Below, piece after piece: positions 50,454 through 61,046 of a DNA stretch of 64,000 bases; the first letter of the stretch is position 1; every line of letters starts with the position of its first letter. The position numbers and the translations under genes are program-made. The DNA comes from Spirometra erinaceieuropaei (taxonomy: Eukaryota > Platyhelminthes > Cestoda > Diphyllobothriidea > Diphyllobothriidae). The stretch is taken from positions 695,562 through 759,561 of the forward strand of contig CACRXP010000180.1 in the NCBI GenBank assembly GCA_902702965.1, written 5' to 3'. The notes beneath the pieces were generated by a model. That model did no database searches. It saw nothing but the letters and a program-made list of their open reading frames with translations, and had not been told where the DNA came from.

Positions 50454-50534
50454 ATAACAATTACTGCCAATAGAGCGAAGAGACGAGTCCCAGGAAGTAG
50501 TCTTGAAGAAGGAGACACGATCGCCGGGACAAGA

Positions 50535-50593
50535 GCTTTATTAGCCTGACGTTTCGGATTCCTACTCGGATCCATCATCAGAGACAAAAAAGC
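50535..50593 (-). ncRNA. Hammerhead-ribozyme-like motif, left arm
   Basis: Minus strand: helix I GCUUU...GUCU pairs with AGGC...AAAGC; core CUGAUGA (50581-50575); extra U; stem II GGAUCC/GAAUCC with one mismatch around GAGUAG; GAA; palindrome ACGU; C at the predicted cleavage position (50548). Confidence 0.6.
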
Positions 50594-50688
50594 AGAAGGG
50601 GGAGCCGTGAATGTTCATAGGTATGCGGTAGCATGGCTCCTGCATCCTATAAATACCGCAGCCCCTTGTGCAACAACCACCCGTTTCT

Positions 50689-50747
50689 GCTTTTTTGTCT
50701 CTGATGATGGATTCAAGTAGGAATCGGAAACGTCAGGCTAATAAAGC
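50689..50747 (+). ncRNA. Hammerhead-ribozyme-like motif, right arm
   Basis: Helix I: GCUUU and GUCU (50689-50700) pair with AGGC and AAAGC (50735-50747) around an internal loop. Core CUGAUGA is 50701-50707, followed by an extra U, stem II GAUUC/GAAUC with a 6-base loop, GAAA (50727-50730), palindrome ACGU, and C at 50734 before the predicted cut. It has the long helix I of type I hammerheads. The single extra base after CUGAUGA departs from the textbook motif. Confidence 0.62.
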
Positions 50748-51096
50748 TCTTGTCCCGGCGATCGTGTCTCCTTCTTCATAACAATTACTCTAAAAAACCC
50801 AGGTCAAAGCTCGTTCTGTTTCCCAGTCAGTACGTCCTACGGTGAATTTTCGTCTGCACAGACTTCCGCAGATATCTTCCATTCCTCTTCATTTTTAGCA
50901 TTTACATTTTTATTCGTCCTAACGACAAGATGCATGAGCGTCGCCCGACAAAACTGTGAGCTTAGGGGATTAGGTAGCGAGATAATGCAATTTGAGCTAA
51001 CTGAGAGGTTGACCAACATTTGGTGTGAATAGGACACACTTTTGCTAAACATGCAAATTAAGGCAGAACTAAACCTAACTGTTAAAAGGCACCTAC

Positions 51097-51192
51097 CCGA
51101 ACCACTTGTACGTGGTAGGCGATTATGAGACCAACAAGTGCCAGGGTCGTGCATGTTATCATTGACTTCAGGATGAAAGATCCCATGGAGGC
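51097..51192 (-). CDS. KCNN-like: SK potassium channel, S2 exon (exon B)
   Basis: 96-nt, 32-codon exon in phase 0 on both sides: acceptor CTACTTTTAG, donor GTAGGT. It reads ASMGSFILKSMITCTTLALV then GLIIAYHVQVVR, matching the S2 helix and following tyrosine-histidine of SK channels (family: SLYSLALKCLISLSTIILL then GLIIVYHAREIQ). It is flanked by the 3.7-kb intron to exon A and the 9.7-kb intron to exon C. A longer ORF in another frame spans this place (50837-51319) but is a shadow. Confidence 0.88.
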
Positions 51193-53589
51193 CTAAAAGT
51201 AGATGACAGAAATGAGCATGATACAACGCAAGACCATCTATTCTTATAGGTTCAATCCCCAATTGGCGATCAAGAGTACGCATGATACTAAAATGCAGTA
51301 AGCAGCAGCATGATAACACCGACTGCCAAATATGAGTTTTCCCTACAAAATTCTAATACACAGTTTTCTTACTAACTGCAGAAAGTAGGTGGGTTACGGT
51401 AATTAGGGAAGCTGTCTACGATAAGTTAGTAAAAAATCCAATGAATCACCCAATATTCCAGTAAAAATGGCCTGTAACTTGCAGCCTGCAGCAACCAGGG
51501 GGCGCCTCTAGTTTTAATACGAAACCCAAGGAAGATTAGGAAATAATCAGTCTGGGAAACGGCTCATCCTTGGCGATCCAGTTCAATCTCAGGAGGAATG
51601 GGGATAGGCTTCTGACCTGCCAAATCGTGGTCATGTTCAGCAGACAGTGAACAATTGGGAAAGCAAACGAGTTATAAGCAAACGTTTGTCCCTGGACATG
51701 GTTCTGCGGAGTTCTTTGCTGCAGATGACTGTCTGCCACCTAGTGCACATGTGGAAGAGACAGATCTGGTCCAAGGTCGGCGGTATGTGACAGTCTTGCG
51801 ATACCTAGGTAACTATCTGCCTATCTACCCTGTCAACATCTTTGGCCTAACTGGTCATTATGCCTCATCTAGCCTTGTGCTTCTGCATTGTTGTTGCGAC
51901 TTTGTTACCTACCTAGTCTAAGTTGCAGAGTACCACAACGGGTACGGCAGATGATGGGTGACTTCTCGCTTTAGCTCATTTGGTCACACTTCTGTACGAC
52001 CCTGTGGCAGGTTTTGGTGTCGTGTAGATGGTAATTGCATACGTCGACATCAGATTCAATTCACTGGGCTTCCAGTGATGTATTTTTATAGGGTGGGGTA
52101 AAATGTGTCATTACTTCGACGCGGCCCTTCTTCCCCGTCCCCGGTCTGGGCAGAAATGATTGATTGACGAACCCTTCAGAGTGGAGTTTTTTCGTGAATA
52201 AAACATTCATACGACAGATCTAGTCGGGTTTCGCTCGTGGCGTTTACCCGGCGGACAGCTCCACTTTTGCAGCCTTGGGAATTTTTTTTGAAATCTCGAA
52301 TTTGCTCTGTTTGTGGGCCTTCAGAACATGTTGCTTTGTAGGTTTTTTGTTTGTTTCTTAAAGGACATAAAGCAGTCCAAATTGCGGGTTTTCTTTGCCT
52401 ATTTTGTTAGTGTGTTGCAAGGGAATCTGGAGGTGAGAAGCCTCTGGGGGACCTTACCCTTGTCTTCTGATGTTGACAAGGGAATTCTCTAAATGGCGGC
52501 GTCATGTCTTTGGTAGAAAATATGACCATCTAAGTCTCATGGCAAAGCTTCTGAGACAAACCCATGCACGAAGAAGGTATTTTTAGCTTACATAGCATTG
52601 CCCCTTGAAGACGAGAATGCGCTTGAACAAAAATTTAACTGATTCATTTATATGTCAGTCTTGAAGATGCTGTACGACCGGCCATACCGCGCGTTTTTTG
52701 TAAATTTCAGTTGTGGTGACGTGCAAACAGACGCAATATCAAATTATGTCCGGGACGTATTTGAAAGCCCAATTTGTTGCGGAATATTTGAGAGCAATTT
52801 TACTACCGACAAGCCGCGAAGTGATGAGAACTGCACGCACCCTATGATAGTCGTTCAATTCCTTTCTGTCCTGGCTTGTCGGGAGTGATTGCGTGAAAAC
52901 CCATAGCAAAGGAAAAGAAAATGAATTTCGAATAAGCACTTCCAGTCCTACGATAAGACAACCGAACTGTTGATTACGCTTACGTACAGAGCTTGAGCCG
53001 TTTGCGACGTATCACGATGCTTTGAGCAGTTGCGTAACATGAGGCCTACCTGAAAAGTCCTAATTGGACTATTCTGCAGGTTCAGGTGGTACTGTCATAG
53101 AAATGCCACTGTGGTACAAAACGATCTGATGCAATTAAGAAGCAGTGCGCACCCAGCGCATGTTAACCTGAAATTCACCATAAGGATCTTGCCAGAATCC
53201 ATATGAGCACAAAACACTTTTATAGGAGGGCAACTAACTAGTAGGGAGGCTGGCATAGCCACCACTCGTTCATTTGCCGTCATCAACCCTGACTACTTCA
53301 CTCCGAAAAGACCTTTAATTTGTGTCTCAGTCAGCAGCCTGCAACTAGAAATGTCTAGCCTTCGTGCTATTAAAGCATACTGACACACCTTTCTGATTTA
53401 TGAAAGACCGTTACACGGTAGGCGGCAGGGCATTGCTTCCCGTTTTCCCTTTCTTAGAAAAAATAGTCATTTTAGAGCTTTTTAAACTGGTGAGTGATTT
53501 GTGAAAAAGGCGAGATTTGGTCCTGCAGCCCCACCTGATTAATACCTACAACAATTCCTAAAACAATCTTAATTAACATATCTAACTCA
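51193..53589. other. SK channel intron A-B, first part
   Basis: Unassigned short ORFs. A somewhat GC-rich stretch at 51900-52300 has no recognisable coding content. Confidence 0.5.
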
Positions 53590-54039
53590 ACCACTCGCTG
53601 GATTAGGAAGGGTAAAAACGCGTAAGCGGAGCTCGAAGCACGTGTTGAGAAGCGTGCGTGGGTCGATGCTTGGTGTAATCGCGACACAGCCACTCTCTGG
53701 ATTGAGAGGATAGTGAGGGCGCAATCACAACGGGGAAGCCACGTAGGGAAACCGGATGTTCATTCACATTGCATGACCAATATCGTGAAACCAACGGAGC
53801 ACCCCTCCGTCCGAACAATGCCATAAGCAAGCCTATTTGACCGCCCGCTGGATTAAGATAATAAAGAGGGCGCAAACAGGACTTGAAGCACGCACAGAGG
53901 AAGCGCGTGTGAACTGATAATGATGTAACGGAGGATGGCGTATAAGCACTCCCTCACGAGGCATAGTCACTCGTTGGATTAAAATACCAAGGAAGACGCA
54001 AACCCGTGATGAACGTGAAGTCACTGTAATCATAATTAC
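53590..54039. repeat. Degenerate tandem repeat, about four units
   Basis: Units begin at about 53590, 53689, 53840 and 53965, each with a version of CACTCGCTGGATTAAGATA, followed in most by GAGGGCGCAAACACG-like sequence, a TGAAGCACG-like block and GTAATC-like sequence at the end. Spacing is irregular (about 99, 151 and 125 bases). The repetition explains why three overlapping minus-strand ORFs here share an ILIQR-type peptide; these are not real genes. Confidence 0.7.
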
Positions 54040-54933
54040 AAAAATTTTTTGGAACATAACTGCATGGTATCAATCAAGGGGGACTACAGAACTAAATCTC
54101 ACCGTGAAAAACGTTCAAGTTAAGCTTACTCCGTGTATGGTTATGCGTTGAGGAAAAATTCTGAAGTGGACTCTGTGTCATTTTTGAAAGAGGTCCAACA
54201 TCTCCGATGGAATCATATTTTAAGAATAAGTTCCAGGTATAATAGTTATAGAAAGTGTTTATAACTCTTTGCTCTTACCGATCTGGACAAGGTCGTCAGT
54301 AGAGACTTGCATAAGGAGGGCCGATGCACACCAAGGATATCTTCTGAATTATCGCCTGCATGGCCTTCTCATGCAAACGGTATTTCATTTAGAAACGTTC
54401 TGTTATTTGTTGTATCTTGTATAATTCCATATGGCTTTCAGTTTCACTTACTACTGTGGCAATTTGTTGCTGGTTTCGGGAACGGTTAATTTCCCTGTTT
54501 AGTTGGTATAGGAGAACACATCACGTCTGTTCTTAAAAAATGGCCTATGTGGGAATCTACATTCGTTCTGCCATACTATTCGTCCAACAAATGTACTTTC
54601 AGTATCTGAGGTTCATTTTGTATCATCTGATTACTCTCTCCCCTAAGAAGTATAACGTATTTCAAGAACAGGCTATGCAGCCAGACTATGCGGCGAATGC
54701 ATCAGTCTGCAAAAGCTTCGTATTAAGCGTGGAGTTATCGACTTAACTGTGTGTCCGATAACCTGGTGGAACTTACTGGTTTATTGACAAACAGGGTTTG
54801 TTGATTAAATTTTGATGCTATTGTACTTAGCGGCAATGAAATGACTAAATATTTCCGCCCTTAGACGGAGTGCTAAACCATAAACTGCTGGAGATTATGC
54901 GTTTTTTGCGAGCCAGGAAGTAAAAATTCATAC

Positions 54934-55120
54934 CTTAGTATAAACTCCCGCCATTGTTAGTTCCGTTTCAATGACCATCAGAATGATTCCAAGTATGGCA
55001 AATAACAGCGAAAAATCCGTCACAAGGCATCTCTGTTCAAACATTTTCTTTCGACGATTAAGCCTGTATCCAACATTGTAAAAAGCCATTGTGTCCTGCG
55101 CTCGTTTCATCGCTTGACGC
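54934..55120 (-). CDS. KCNN-like: SK potassium channel, S1 exon (exon A)
   Basis: 187-nt exon, acceptor TGCTTTGGTTTAG and donor GTATGA. It starts with the last base of a split codon and ends in phase 0 at Lys, joining exon B. It reads RQAMKRAQDTMAFYNVGYRL, NRRKKMFEQRCLVTDFSLLF, AILGIILMVIETELTMAGVY. NVGYRL, the basic NRRK-x-x-FE and MVIETEL are SK family signatures around S1. An in-frame Met at 55170 lies upstream of the acceptor and is not taken as the start; an upstream exon with the cytoplasmic N-terminus is expected but was not found. SK channels act as tetramers with calmodulin to hyperpolarise nerve and muscle membranes. Confidence 0.9.
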
Positions 55121-57312
55121 CTAAACCAAAGCAGTAATTTAATGAAAATGTTTTCACGCCAGCCAAACAAATATTAGATTTGTTTTTCGGTTTTGTCTAT
55201 TCATTCCTACTTTTAACTAGTAATGGATCACTCTCAGACAAAGATAAGACTGTATACGGCTTCTTCTAACAGAACTCGTGACAGACATTTGGGGTAAATT
55301 AAAGCCTCAACCTCATATTTTCAATTCAGTTCCACGTTAAATGCTGGCAAACTTCTTTTTGTGGGAATATGGCAATCTGATAAATATAGGGCGACTTTAA
55401 ATAGAACTCCGTGCAAAGTTAATGAAGTTGGTAACATGAATTCATAATAATGCTTCGTGATTTTACAATTCAAGAAGAAACCTTTGGATTTAAATCTCAG
55501 CATTTAGAAGACCGCAGTTCAAGTATGATACGCAATTATGCATGAATTTGAAAAAAAGCAATCGATAACAAAGAATTATTATTCGCAGAGATTGAGACTT
55601 TTCCGTCTAAACTGGCTAATTAATTTTACGCAGCGGGAGTGGTAGAAAAAAGTCATAAAACTGAGTAGAAATGACCTCATATGCCTATGCTTTGTTTTCT
55701 TGTTTCTCTCCAAGCCGCAAGTGACCGTGTTCTCTGTTGATAATGTAACAACTGAAAAGACTTTTTAGATAGATTTTTTTGAATTTTGGGTTATTAAATC
55801 TTTCCATTTTTCGTCAAAAATAAGTTTAGGAATACTTTGCAAGATTTGCACTTAATGCATATATTGTGTACATCAACATTTGAAGGTTATATATTGCAAA
55901 CAACAGTCATATGCTCGGTGGACGCACTCTGCCATAAGCGAGCATATCCTACCTTTAGTGAGGTATGAGAGGCCATCAGCAAGAAAACAACTAGTTACCC
56001 TGACGACGAGCTAACCTCTAGCACTTATTTTGTCATTCTAACTGCCTGAGGTATAATCAAACTCATTTCAACCTTGACGTGATCAATTTCGAATTCGTGA
56101 ATAACGATATAGGATCACTTATGTGAAGGAGGATTCGAATAGCATAGAATTTCCGCATTTTGTCTTAAGAGTGTGGTTTAAAAGGTGTTTCGAGTTCATA
56201 GTCAAAACATTTCCATAAACGTACGCTTACTGTTTAAGATGGTTGCAAGACAAATGATCTTCTAGCGTCAGTTTGAGTAAGGCAAGTAAAATGGTTTCCC
56301 GGTTTGTGATCTAAAATATCACACCTGTTAGCTATCAGCTTAAAAACTTATTTGACCTCATCGTGAGAGTAGATACTACCCCTTAGTGTATGTTTCCGTG
56401 TTGGCAGCATACAAAGGTGTGCTGAAGAACTCCTCAACTGTATGGTTTTTGGAGCCCTTATGCTGCAGTCTGCAGGCAGGCGAGTCAAGCTGAATAGAAT
56501 TATGAAAATAACCTTTTTAATAATATATAATGAAAGATGATACTTAAAAACGCCGAACGTCACCTGCCACAGTCTAGAAAGACGATGACTTTTGCTGCAC
56601 GCTGCGTATCTTACCCTCAACTTCCGTCCAACAGGACAAGATGACAAACTTCATAATATGCTTATATGCTTATAGAAACCTATTGAACCATGAAGTTTGC
56701 AATTAAACTGCATCATAAGCATGCAATTTACGAGACAAAAACTTTTTATGGAAAGTTCAATCATTGTGATCCGTATTTTGAACCAGATACTTTAATGAAC
56801 GTTAAACATACTTAGAAAGCAGTCCTATTCTGAACACAAACCAAGTGATAAAAGGGGGTATTTTTGGTAATTGTTGTAGATAGCAAACCCGATCAAAACA
56901 GACATTCTGAAGAATGAAGAGGCTATTATCTGAGGTCCGCGGACGTTTGACCTTTATTTTGTGGTAAGCTTGGATTGGAGACTCGACAAGTTCATTGCTA
57001 TTAGATATCCTGAAGGCTACTTTTCATCTCATTGGACATGCCAGTGCAAGTTTACAGTAGATCCAGATAGTGAAATCTCTTGTCGACAGAATTCAGCTGA
57101 TACGTGCAACTGTGGGAGTGGTAGCGTCAAGCGTTCACTTGCAATCATCCGTTTGTCCGATTCATGTGTGTGCTAGTGATTTTCCTGCGTTCTCAATGTT
57201 TTCGTAAATATCTACTCCCGTGTTACAAAGTGACATAGCACGAGACAAACGCACATCTGTCTGGAGGCACATGCTGAAGTTCCAGGTACGTGCATGTGTA
57301 GAGAGAAGACAG
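55121..57312. other. Upstream of SK exon A; nothing assigned
   Basis: Probably an upstream intron or 5' region of the channel gene. ORFs of up to 99 codons (56348-56647, minus) show no recognisable domain. The SK N-terminus is poorly conserved, so an exon could be hidden here. Confidence 0.4.
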
Positions 57313-57370
57313 GTCGAGCATCGGAGCAGTTTGTTTATTGTTCTGGGCATTTGAAATCGTGCGGGAGTAC
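57313..57370 (-). repeat. PLE 3'-end fragment
   Basis: Similar to the left arm of the PLE at 37.9 kb (shared TCGAGCA-CGGA and TTTGTTTATTGT), same orientation. The hammerhead-like part is eroded (GAAA reads CAAA on the minus strand). It is probably the 3' end of the element whose nuclease remnant is at 58.01-58.40 kb, separated from it by other sequence. Confidence 0.6.
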
Positions 57371-57789
57371 TCGTTTGATGGAACATCATGTTGTCGTCAC
57401 ATGCTGTGCTCAACAGAGCGCATATTTAAGTTTTAGGAAAGTTTACCGATTCTCGAATAATTTTGGGCCTGATCAGCCGTTTTCGCTTAAGGAAAATCAT
57501 ATATTCCTCTACGCATTTAAGGAAATATCATATAGAGTTCATAAAATTTTGCGATGCACGCGGACGATGTTGTATACTTTACAAGGAGCATTGATAAACG
57601 TACAGGTATGATGCTGCATAAATGGACATTGCACGGTCTTAAAAACCTCATAATTAAAAACGTTTCCCAAACTGGAAGATATCATTTCTTCGAGTACAAC
57701 TTGTAGAGACAAGTTGATTGTCTACCGCACGAGTTAAAGAAAGCGTAATTTTGTGCATATTTTCTATACAATGTATTTAAATCTATAAT

Positions 57790-58005
57790 ATCATCGAAAA
57801 TCAATGTGAAAAATACCTGCTACTTTAACAGCCTATTGTGAAAGTGTGGTTTCTACAGGAGGTCGAAATGAAATGCACTCAAAAGCCGACATCCTGGCAA
57901 GTCAGAAATGTTATAGGGTTATGCTTCATGGTAATAAGTGTAGCAACCCCACTTAAGTAATCCTTTCTAATCGAAAATGCACTTCAGGATTGTGGCCCAC
58001 GTTTC
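57790..58005 (+). repeat. ~220-bp dispersed duplicate, copy 1
   Basis: Aligns with 59668-59900 in the same orientation: GAAAATCAATG-GAAAAAT, GCTCAAAAGCC-ATC-TGG, GGTTATGCT-CATGGTAAT, ACTCAAGTA-like and CATTTCA-GAG blocks. It lies between the PLE end fragment and the PLE nuclease remnant, as if inserted there or part of that element. Confidence 0.55.
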
Positions 58006-58009
58006 ACGA

Positions 58010-58400
58010 GGTCGGCCAATCGCTGTACGTCGTCAGATTTAGTAGCAATAACAGGAAGCCCAATAATTATAGCGGATACTAACCAGTCGTTAAATGACGC
58101 AATTCTGGAGGCGCCGGTCTCATATCAATATATCGCTCGACTGAGTTCTCATCTAAAGCTCTGGCTTCAATCCATTCTCAGTCTGCCTTGTTTTCATCGC
58201 GATTTATTTCCTTGATGACTGCGAAACTAAATTTACGGCCCATTTCGTAGTTGTAGGTAGCAATTTGTGATACTGCTTCACCTCTTTGCTCGGCCGGCTT
58301 GTCTTCGTGTATGCGCGACTCGAGCATGCGTCCTCTGAAAGCCTTAGGTATAAGGGCATCTGGGACACGGGATGTGATGCACTATCCCAGACTGTCTCTA
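58010..58400 (-). pseudogene. PLE GIY-YIG endonuclease fragment, second copy
   Basis: Minus-strand reading related to 38.0-38.3 kb: VHHIPCPRCPYT, stop, GFQRT, then in shifted frame SRIHE-like, SQIATYNYEMGRKFSFAV, then W-IEARALDENSVERYIDM. It keeps the Cys-rich lead-in (CPRC) and the YEMG and ENSV blocks, but has a stop in the YIG box and frameshifts. It is older and more diverged than the 38-kb copy. No inverted end copy was found on its right. Confidence 0.7.
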
Positions 58401-59667
58401 AAAAAATCCGTTGTTTTATTTCGTGTAATTGTAGTTTCCATGATTAGAACAAACTTCCGGAGAATCCCCCGAATCAACGTCTGAGACTTGGACCAGTTGC
58501 CAGGGGCGCAGGACAATATTCTAACTCTGAAGAAGTCGAGACCCTGAACGGATTTTTCTTAGGCTATACAACAAATGATTATGACTCGTGTCGATTCATA
58601 AAAACGTCCATTTGAAATATTCCAATTTACCAAGGATTTGTAAAAGTCGACTCGATTTTGTAAAACGTCAACTGTGGACTGAAGAAGTCCTAGTAGATTC
58701 CATCATTCCCTCCAACCAAAGAAGGGAGTTTAAGTTTATGCAGATTTCATCACTTGACGTGAAAAATGTCGTGACCATGCAACAATGGATTGCCAATCCA
58801 TTCGACAAGGCATATAATGTCTGTATTATTTGGGTTTACATTTTTGGTGAGTTTAGAAACCTATCTTAAAGTCATGCTTTCAGCTCTGACTGCAAATATG
58901 CTGCATACCTGGAGGGAAGGCATGCGCTCACTGAGGATATAACAAAATACTGGGTGCGAAGTTGCTATTTTTGTAATACAAGATGTAGTAGATATGCTAT
59001 GATGAAATGTTGACCGAAATTCTGGAACATGTTTTCGATTAGAAAGTATTACTTAAGTGGGATTATAATACTAATTATCGTGCGGCATAACCCTAGGGTA
59101 TTTCACTCACACCAGGATTCTGGCTTTTAAGTGGACTTCATTTCGGCCATTCGCAAAATTTACACTTTGTTAAAAGCGATCACTGATATTTGATGTCATG
59201 CAGGAAACGCGCACAAACATATTCTTTCTTGTGTCCATTTGATAGCAAATTAAGTCTTCTCCAAATGATCTACTTGAAGGAAGAAAGAGGAGCATTTGAT
59301 TTTAGAAAAGGTTACAATTATGAGATCTTTGGAGACTTCGAAATGTCTGTTCATATAACACCTTATCAGCACGTTTATTAATGCTACTCGTAGAGTATAC
59401 AACCCGATTCACATCGATTGAACAGTTTTAAGACTGATATATGACATATTTCTAACAGCGTAGAGAAATATGTGTTATTTTTTCAGCAGAATGTATACAA
59501 AATACAGTTTAGAAACCCTGAATACAAGTGTATCGGCATTTGGGACGAAAAATTATAGATTTAAAACCTTCTCGAAAACCGAAGATAATCCTTCTTCATG
59601 TGAAGAATTTGGCTGCTACCAAGTGAGCACAAGGAAGAATATGCTTGTGTTGCTGTCTACCGGAGTT
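58401..59667. other. No recognisable gene
   Basis: Unassigned ORFs of 60-93 codons (58588-58869 and 59190-59691), without domains I recognise. Confidence 0.45.
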
Positions 59668-59900
59668 CATAGTGACTTTGAAAATCAATGAGAAAAATTC
59701 ATACCCACTAAGCAGTCATTTTTACAACTTAAAGTTTTTGCCTATGGTTGGAGCGGAGCTCGCTCAAAAGCCATCATCTTGGAGCGACTGAGAGATACTA
59801 GGATTATGCTCCATGGTAATTAATATTATGACTCCACTCAAGTACTCTTTTTTAATCGACAACATATTTCCGAATTTCGGTTAACATTTCATGAGATAAC
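59668..59900 (+). repeat. ~220-bp dispersed duplicate, copy 2
   Basis: Partner of 57790-58005, same orientation, diverged by many substitutions and small gaps. Family unknown. Confidence 0.55.
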
Positions 59901-60652
59901 ACATCTACTGCAATTTACCTTTTTAGTGTATACGCAAGCTCAGTTTTGGCATAATTATCCGCGTCAGGTAGGATACAGAATCTTGCCTTTGTCAAATACT
60001 CTTTTAGAATAAAGAAAAGATGCCTTAAATTGCCTAGTTTGAAATGCAAAATCTACACCTAATTGCGTTATTTCTTATCACTTGTCATAAATGCCACTCA
60101 ATGATTGATGAAAAAACTACTAAAGTCCATACGTTTGCTCTAACGCCCTGTGGAGATCGATAATCTAACTGATAAGAGGACACCATGGGCAGGTTTAATG
60201 TCCCTGCTGTATGCCAAAGCCTACTCTACCACGTGTTTCGCTGGACAGGCGATGGGAAGGCTAAGAAAAGCAAACAGCAGTAGGCCAAGTCATTCGCTAA
60301 TGAGATAGTTGCCTATTACTCTGGTCCCACTTATGGTGGTCAAAAACACTTATACTTATGCTATCAAGGGCAGCTTAACCGTTTTTTTTGCCAACGTTGC
60401 CGTGGAATTCCCTTCCTCTTCATTGTACCTACGTTGTTTCTGTAATGGGCAGGAAATCAATTTCGACTGAAAGACAACCTAATATATTAAATTGTCGGTT
60501 TATTACACAGGATTCTGAACAGGTTGCGCCACATTTGTCGCGTTAGTCTAACCACATCCAATGACGCAGTAGATTTTGCCATTCAACCAATTATGTGCAT
60601 TACCTAATCATCCGCTTGTAGTGAACAGAGTCCAAATTAAGTGATTAATTAC
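59901..60652. other. No recognisable gene
   Basis: No ORF of note. 60120-60330 has slightly higher GC, without assignable content. Confidence 0.5.
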
Positions 60653-60722
60653 AATAGCACTTTATAGGTATTTTGGCAGATTTTGAATAATTCATATTGA
60701 CCCAATTGTGAAAAAAATCGAC

Positions 60723-60801
60723 GCCTCGGTGGGATTCGAACCCACGCAGTAAGGAGAAGGCTTTAGTACAGCCAACACTCTAACCACTTGAGCTACGAGG
60801 C
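60723..60801 (-). repeat. tRNA-like sequence (SINE-type), well preserved
   Basis: Minus strand, about 79 nt: GCCTCGTAGCTCAAGTGGTT (acceptor half, A box), GGCT/AGCC stem around the loop GTACTAA, a long variable-like region, GTGGGTTCGAATCCCAC (T arm, B box) and CGAGGC, which gives 6 acceptor pairs with GCCTCG. If read as a tRNA the anticodon would be ACT. Its place in a repeat argues for a SINE-type relic, but a transcribed tRNA-like RNA is possible. Confidence 0.72.
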
Positions 60802-60966
60802 CCCGCCGAGAGCCTGGTAGTCATCTGGTGGATTCTAGGCTAATTAATTAGGAAATCCTGCTTGGGCACTCACCTTACTGTATCAGATTTGGTGGATCCC
60901 AGACGTTGCAGTAGGTTGGGCGGGTAACTTGACCCAAATGTGATTAAACTCGCGTCGTCCGGCTGG

Positions 60967-61046
60967 GTCTCGAAGCTCAGGTGGTTAGAGCGTTGGCTGT
61001 ATTAAAGCCTTCACCTTACGGTTGTGGGTTCGAATCGCACCGAGAC
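60967..61046 (+). repeat. tRNA-like sequence (SINE-type)
   Basis: Plus-strand partner of 60723-60801: GTCTCGAAGCTCAGGTGGTT, GGCT/AGCC stem around GTATTAA, GTGGGTTCGAATCGCAC (one T-stem change) and CGAGAC, pairing with GTCTCG. The acceptor stems of the two units differ (GCCTCG/CGAGGC against GTCTCG/CGAGAC) but both still pair. Confidence 0.7.

Larger units (their letters stand above)
50454..50789. mobile_element. Tail-only palindromic PLE insertion with target duplication
   Basis: The 12-base direct repeat ATAACAATTACT lies at 50454-50465 and 50778-50789. Between them are a one-sided tail (50466-50503), a left arm (50504-50593), a unique centre (50598-50684) and a right arm (50689-50778). The arms are 90-bp inverted copies with 3 mismatches. 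There is no coding sequence. Each arm carries a complete hammerhead-like motif, one on each strand. The tail and arms are related to those of the PLE at 48.6 kb. It behaves like a non-autonomous, terminal-repeat-only derivative of a PLE. Confidence 0.82.

Noticed and set aside
50837..51319. 160-codon minus-strand ORF
   Set aside because: It is a shadow in another frame over the 96-nt SK S2 exon.
53590..54039. CRISPR-like repeat array
   Set aside because: Eukaryotic context, irregular spacing and degenerate units.
60723..61046. Two functional tRNA genes
   Set aside because: The units lie in inverted repeats shared with 30.7 kb, have an enlarged variable region and divergent T stems; SINE-type relics fit better.
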